From Musa acuminata AAA Group (taxonomy: Eukaryota; Streptophyta; Magnoliopsida; Zingiberales; Musaceae), in NCBI RefSeq assembly GCF_036884655.1, contig NC_088335.1, positions 42,957,501-43,021,500 on the forward strand: a DNA stretch of 64,000 nucleotides, written 5' to 3'. Under the pieces are notes generated by a model. It was given only the letters and a program-made list of their open reading frames with translations. It had not been told where the DNA came from and did no database searches. This document shows positions 60,101-64,000 of the stretch, one piece after another. Made by a program: the position numbers and the translations under genes. How positions within the stretch are numbered: position 1 is the first letter of the stretch; each line of letters starts with the position of its first letter.

Positions 60101-63100
60101 TTGTAATGACTAAGTTAAATAAGCCATGAATTTCATCTCAACTATTAGACAGTATTGGAGTAAATTTAATCATAAACGAAAATTACAAGAACACAACAAT
60201 GAGAACTAAGTGATAGGCAAACCAAATACTAAAGATCTAATCCATGCCAGGTGACCATTAAAAAAATGTGGGAGAACTCTTTAAAAATGAAAGGAGATCT
60301 TTGGACACATCAGTTAGATGAGATTAGCCAATTAGGATTAGCAGGGAGAAGAAAAGGGTTGATGAAGATAAGAAAACATCATAAGGAGGAACAAAGATAT
60401 TTGGTGGCTCTACGTGTGACTGGTGACATTGCCCTTAGCGCAGGTATGATGGGAAAAGGAACACAAAATTGTAGGGATCTGATGGCTAGTTGATGATTAT
60501 GAACTTGCTTTGTTGCTTACAAAGAAACATCTACCTCTTTAAGAAAATAACTTTGAATGCTTTTTAAACAAATAATGATTTCAATATAAAACAATGAAGA
60601 TTATGAATCAATGAAGATGGTGAGCAATCAAGACACCCTATGAAAGAAGAGTCCACACTCATCTTGATTTTAGATAATGTGTCCAGATATGCTACAGCAT
60701 CAGTGGGCATAGTTTGATTGATGAGGCTCAATCGGCTTTTGGTTTCTATTTTCCCTCTGATTCCATTTTAAAATTCTCCTCAAGTATAAAATATGTAAAG
60801 AGGAGGATGGGATTTAGTAAAATTCTGAATCCCTAAATTGTCAATGGTAACCAATATAAATATCAATTGCAAAGCTTCTATAGCTACTCAATCAGTTGCA
60901 CTAAGCAAGGAATGCAATTTCAATTTTCAATTTTCAAGTACCAGAACCATACCCATTCAATATGGATCCGGGCCATGCCGAGTACCAACACACCATATAC
61001 CATGTACTGTGGTATCATTTTTCTGGTAAGGGGGGAGAAAGAAGAAAGAGGAAGACGAACAAGGAAGATGAAAGAGCAGGAGAGGAGAAGACATGCCAGT
61101 TTGGCGACGAAAAGTGGAACAGAGATAGCAATGGGGATCATCGCGGAGATGGTGACAGAGAGCAGTGGCGCTAGGGGCCACTAGCGTGCTCTATAAGCTC
61201 CACTGCTGCCTTTAAAAGTATAAAGCAAAAAACCGATAAGTTGTTGCTAAAAAAAATGGACTGGACCATCCAAAATGGAGTGGTCCACATCCCAGCTCAT
61301 AATCGAACTGGTATTTACCAGTCAGGGTGAAATTTAAGTTTTCGCACTAAGTGCTTCTTCTGTATCATTCAACAGTAAAACAAGGACAAATAAGATATAC
61401 AGCACAAAACATGCAGCTCTTTTAAGCGTCTTATTTGCCCGAAGACATAATGCCAATGTGACCACACAAATTATTGAGGTGTTCTCTCTCTTAATACATG
61501 AGCAACACTAATTTTTTATGTTGTTCTTCTCCGTATGCAGGTATTGCAGGACTAATATTCAACCAGAGGTCTCTCATTATCCATCAATCTTACTAAAACA
61601 TATTACCTCAAAAGTTTTTCCATGAAGAAAGCATGTTTTATCAGTCTCCTCCAGAAGGCACCTACATACTAAAATTATGGGTTTTCTAAAATTTGATTTG
61701 TCATTGTTTACTTACATGCAAGAATAGAAGTGATGTTCATCAAAGGTGAGTGGATTTTGATAGTACAGCTTAGTTACCTATCCCTGTAGTATTCTGCATA
61801 GCTTTCACATTTTGTACCCTTGTAGCAGCTATTAGCATTTGTTTCATAAAGAATCCCGTCAACAAAAAAGAACAGATTATTGTGTGGAGTGAAAACCAAG
61901 CTGTTCACGACATCAGTTTTATTTACTGAGCCATTGAGAAGTTGTAATTTCTCACTTGTGCGACAAGGAGCTTTCTCAAACTTGGCTGACACATCTATAA
62001 AGGCTGGTGATGTTAAACAACATCTCACAGTTGTCCAGTCAATCATCTTCTGTCCCTCGTAAAGTTGCTCAATGACTGGGAGCAAGAGATATGACTTTGA
62101 TGAGCAATCTTGACTTGCATTGCACTTTCCCAAAGGAACAAGGTCTGAGTAAAATTCTGATCTGTCAAGTATAATTTTGAGAAACATCTCCTGGAAATTT
62201 TGTGCAAGCATAATCTGCAACAGCATAAGATGATGCCAGATAAGAATCTAGATACAAAGAACAGAATATACCCACAAATTTGCGTAAGAGTCTTCTTTAC
62301 CTCCTCTTTGTCAAATGTTGTCATCCCTTGAGGAGTGAGTGTTGTCTCAACAATTCTACCATGGGTAAGATGTAAATCAACTTTTAAACTTTCAGCTTCT
62401 TGAGGAAGAGGATTCTTGATAAAAAGACCAAACATCCGGTACTGTCTGTCTTTTGGCTTAGGGATAAATCTAATATAATAAAAATGCAAATTTATGTTAG
62501 TATCATCATTAGACCATGATCTTCTAAGAGCAGCTGGTACTAGCAACTCATAAAGCTCCTCTCTTGAAGATTCATCTGGACCAAAAAAAATTAGAAGTAA
62601 ATGGTTACTGGACACCAATAACACTAAAACTTCAACAAGCTATGTGAATTAAACAGTCAAACCTTCAATGCTGTTGCTATTATACTCAGAATGGTGTGTT
62701 GCTGGTCCAATCTTTCTTCGAGGATTTATATCAGGCAAAAGATAATCTGTCAAAGCACCTCTCTCATGAAGCTCTTTACATGCTTTCAAACATGCATTTC
62801 TCTTAGCTTCATCTTTTGAGAAGCAGGGTAGACCATCAACCTGACGCAAGGGAGCATTTAGTGGAAGAATAATTCTGCAGATAGTCCCATTTAGGTCATC
62901 GATGTAATAAAACTTAGGTGAAGGAGTGAAATATCTGCAAAATTAAGTTACAGTGAAACAACACAGACTGCAAAATTCGCAGGAACTTCAGATGGCCAAA
63001 TCTGGTCATGAAAGATTCAAAATAGTTACGTACTTATCCCGTGAAAGTTTGTCACAATAACGATGGAGGAGTGAAACACTACAACCTGTATTGATTGAGG

Positions 63101-63509
63101 CACCAGTACTACTGACTTTATAGTTAACCTCCTCCAAATCATCAAAGGTTTCGCTTGATGTTCTACTGGTAATTTCCTTGTTCATGATATCCTCACCAGC
63201 CATAAAATCATTCAGCAGTTTTCCTTCACGTTCATTCCCTCTGAGATAGTGAGATCACGGAAATTAAGGCCATACTATTATCAGTCTGCAGAAAATATAT
63301 CAAATGCACATGATTCAGAAAACATTTTCAGCCAAACAGATAAAGCACCTCTCTACGAGAAACACATATTCGGATATTGTCATCCGAGCACGTCCTCTAG
63401 ACTGTATAAAACTTGCTACAGTTTCGGGCAGATCAAATCTCACAACAAGACAACAGGTTTGAATATCAAGTCCTTCTTCAGCTACATTAGTAGCAACCAG
63501 AAGATTCAC
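54171..63509 (-). CDS. DCL4: DICER-LIKE 4, C-terminal two-thirds (continues beyond the right edge)
   Basis: CDS complement of 63349..63509, 63034..63240, 62663..62934, 62301..62575, 61778..62214, 59986..60086, 58633..58841, 58295..58504, 57455..57919, 57072..57344, 55213..55542, 54774..55134, 54581..54695, 54171..54321: 1,188 residues plus stop, all phases agreeing. DCL4 cuts long dsRNA into 21-nt siRNAs (ta-siRNA, antiviral). Visible parts, in fragment numbering: end of the helicase C domain ([24 protein letters not shown]; 1-60); dimerisation/DUF283 (105-185); PAZ (about 320-470); RNase IIIa (Glu574, Asp578, Asp689, Glu692); RNase IIIb (Glu782, Asp786, Asp874, Glu877); two dsRBDs (about 910-980, 1115-1185). 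Two C-terminal dsRBDs and an [12 protein letters not shown] motif fit DCL4 better than DCL2 or DCL3. The N-terminal DExH part is outside the window. The 78-nt intron 54,696-54,773 is inferred. Confidence 0.93.
55543..57071 (-). other. Large DCL4 intron between the RNase IIIb exons
   Basis: 1.53 kb, GT/AG, AT-rich. It separates the two catalytic halves of RNase IIIb ([12 protein letters not shown] and [12 protein letters not shown]). No transposon ends or RNA gene were recognised within. Confidence 0.7.
58842..59985 (-). other. Large DCL4 intron with a candidate solo LTR
   Basis: 1.14 kb. At about 58,940-59,210 there is a stretch that on the minus strand reads like a small LTR: a CCCATAAATATAGG promoter-like motif followed by about 130 bases of CT-rich sequence. 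I cannot fix its ends or a target duplication. Confidence 0.4.
60087..61777 (-). other. Largest DCL4 intron in the window
   Basis: 1.69 kb between the PAZ exon and the short exon at 59,986-60,086. 60,940-61,330 is less AT-rich, with GTACCAGAACCATACCC and GAACTGGTATTTACCAG stretches and a purine-rich centre, and is probably an inserted repeat. No coding region is recognised; the 80-codon frame at 60,251 on the plus strand has no known motif. Confidence 0.5.
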
Positions 63510-64000
63510 CTAGTATGTTTATCAAAGCAACAAATGAAATCAAAACTTATCAGCTAAGGTACATAATAGAATAATATAAATTCCAATACATCACATAAAA
63601 GATTCTTTTCAAATTTTCTTAGAATTTTGTGCTGATATATTTGCTATTTCCTTAGCATAGAATGAAACAGATAGTGTTTACCTGTAAGTTAAACATACTT
63701 GCTATGTGAAATGTTAAAAAAAAGGTTTTGCTGCTGAATAGATAAGTGGTGTATGGTTATATGCAATTTATACATTACAGATTAGATAAGTGGGTATTTT
63801 TTAAAGAATTGTCTTTTCTAGTTATCATCAACTAAATCAAGTACTGCAGTGTTTGACCATATGGTTCACAAGTTGACACATCCAGCAAAATGTAAGTGAA
63901 AGAAATATGCAGTAATACTTGCTTTGCTTGTGATCTAAATAAAATGTTCTCACAGAATTCTAAGGCGTACATATGTTATGTTCACAACACAATCTTCGCT
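63510..64000 (-). other. DCL4 intron reaching the window edge
   Basis: An AG acceptor lies at 63,510-63,511. No further DCL4 exon is recognised up to 64,000; the next exon upstream should code for the middle of the helicase C domain. Confidence 0.6.

Overview
The window is nuclear DNA of a flowering plant, most likely a monocot. It holds split genes with GT/AG introns, AT-rich spacers and a large block of nested LTR retrotransposons. The intronless CAF1-type gene has very GC-rich third codon positions at its 5' end that become AT-rich towards its 3' end, a trend typical of commelinid monocots. A Zingiberales genome such as banana would fit, but the sequence alone does not settle this.

Layout. 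(1) 1-9,840 is a gene-bearing arm: the start of an unidentified, possibly organelle-targeted protein on the minus strand at the left edge, a short TRIM-like element (1,527-2,202), a four-exon gene for cytosolic ribosomal protein uL14 (RPL23; 3,715-5,367), and an intronless CAF1/POP2 deadenylase gene (6,769-7,599). A decayed copy of the 3' part of that deadenylase gene lies 1.5 kb downstream. (2) About 9,840-48,000 is a nested retrotransposon block. The oldest layer is a heavily mutated Ty3/gypsy element of the type carrying a second RNase H. It was hit by two LTRs of one Ty1/copia family (here called family A): an inverted solo LTR (14,396-15,907) and a plus-strand LTR (from 16,692). The second LTR was broken by a Sirevirus (SIRE/Maximus-type copia; 17,561-42,983, target duplication TGAGA). 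The Sirevirus 5' LTR was then hit by a young tandem array of family A: LTR-internal-LTR-internal-LTR, 19,107-35,165, exactly 3 x 1,495 + 2 x 5,787 bp, with target duplication TAAAC. To the right lies a 4.5-kb non-autonomous LARD-like element on the minus strand (43,455-47,984). (3) 48,000-64,000 is a second gene-bearing arm: a LYR-motif gene resembling succinate dehydrogenase assembly factor 1 (50,080-50,355), a stretch of decayed repeats (50.4-53.1 kb), and the 3' two-thirds of a DICER-LIKE 4 gene on the minus strand (54,171-63,509, continuing beyond the right edge).

The functional genes are unrelated housekeeping or RNA-metabolism genes: translation, mRNA deadenylation, mitochondrial complex II assembly and small-RNA biogenesis. 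The most unusual signal is in the 5' leader of family A. Four hairpins share one identical 18-nt core (TTGGTCGAGTCCCTCGAG), but each is closed by a different outer stem that keeps its pairing, including G-U wobbles. This looks like a repeated RNA structure and I do not recognise it as a described element.
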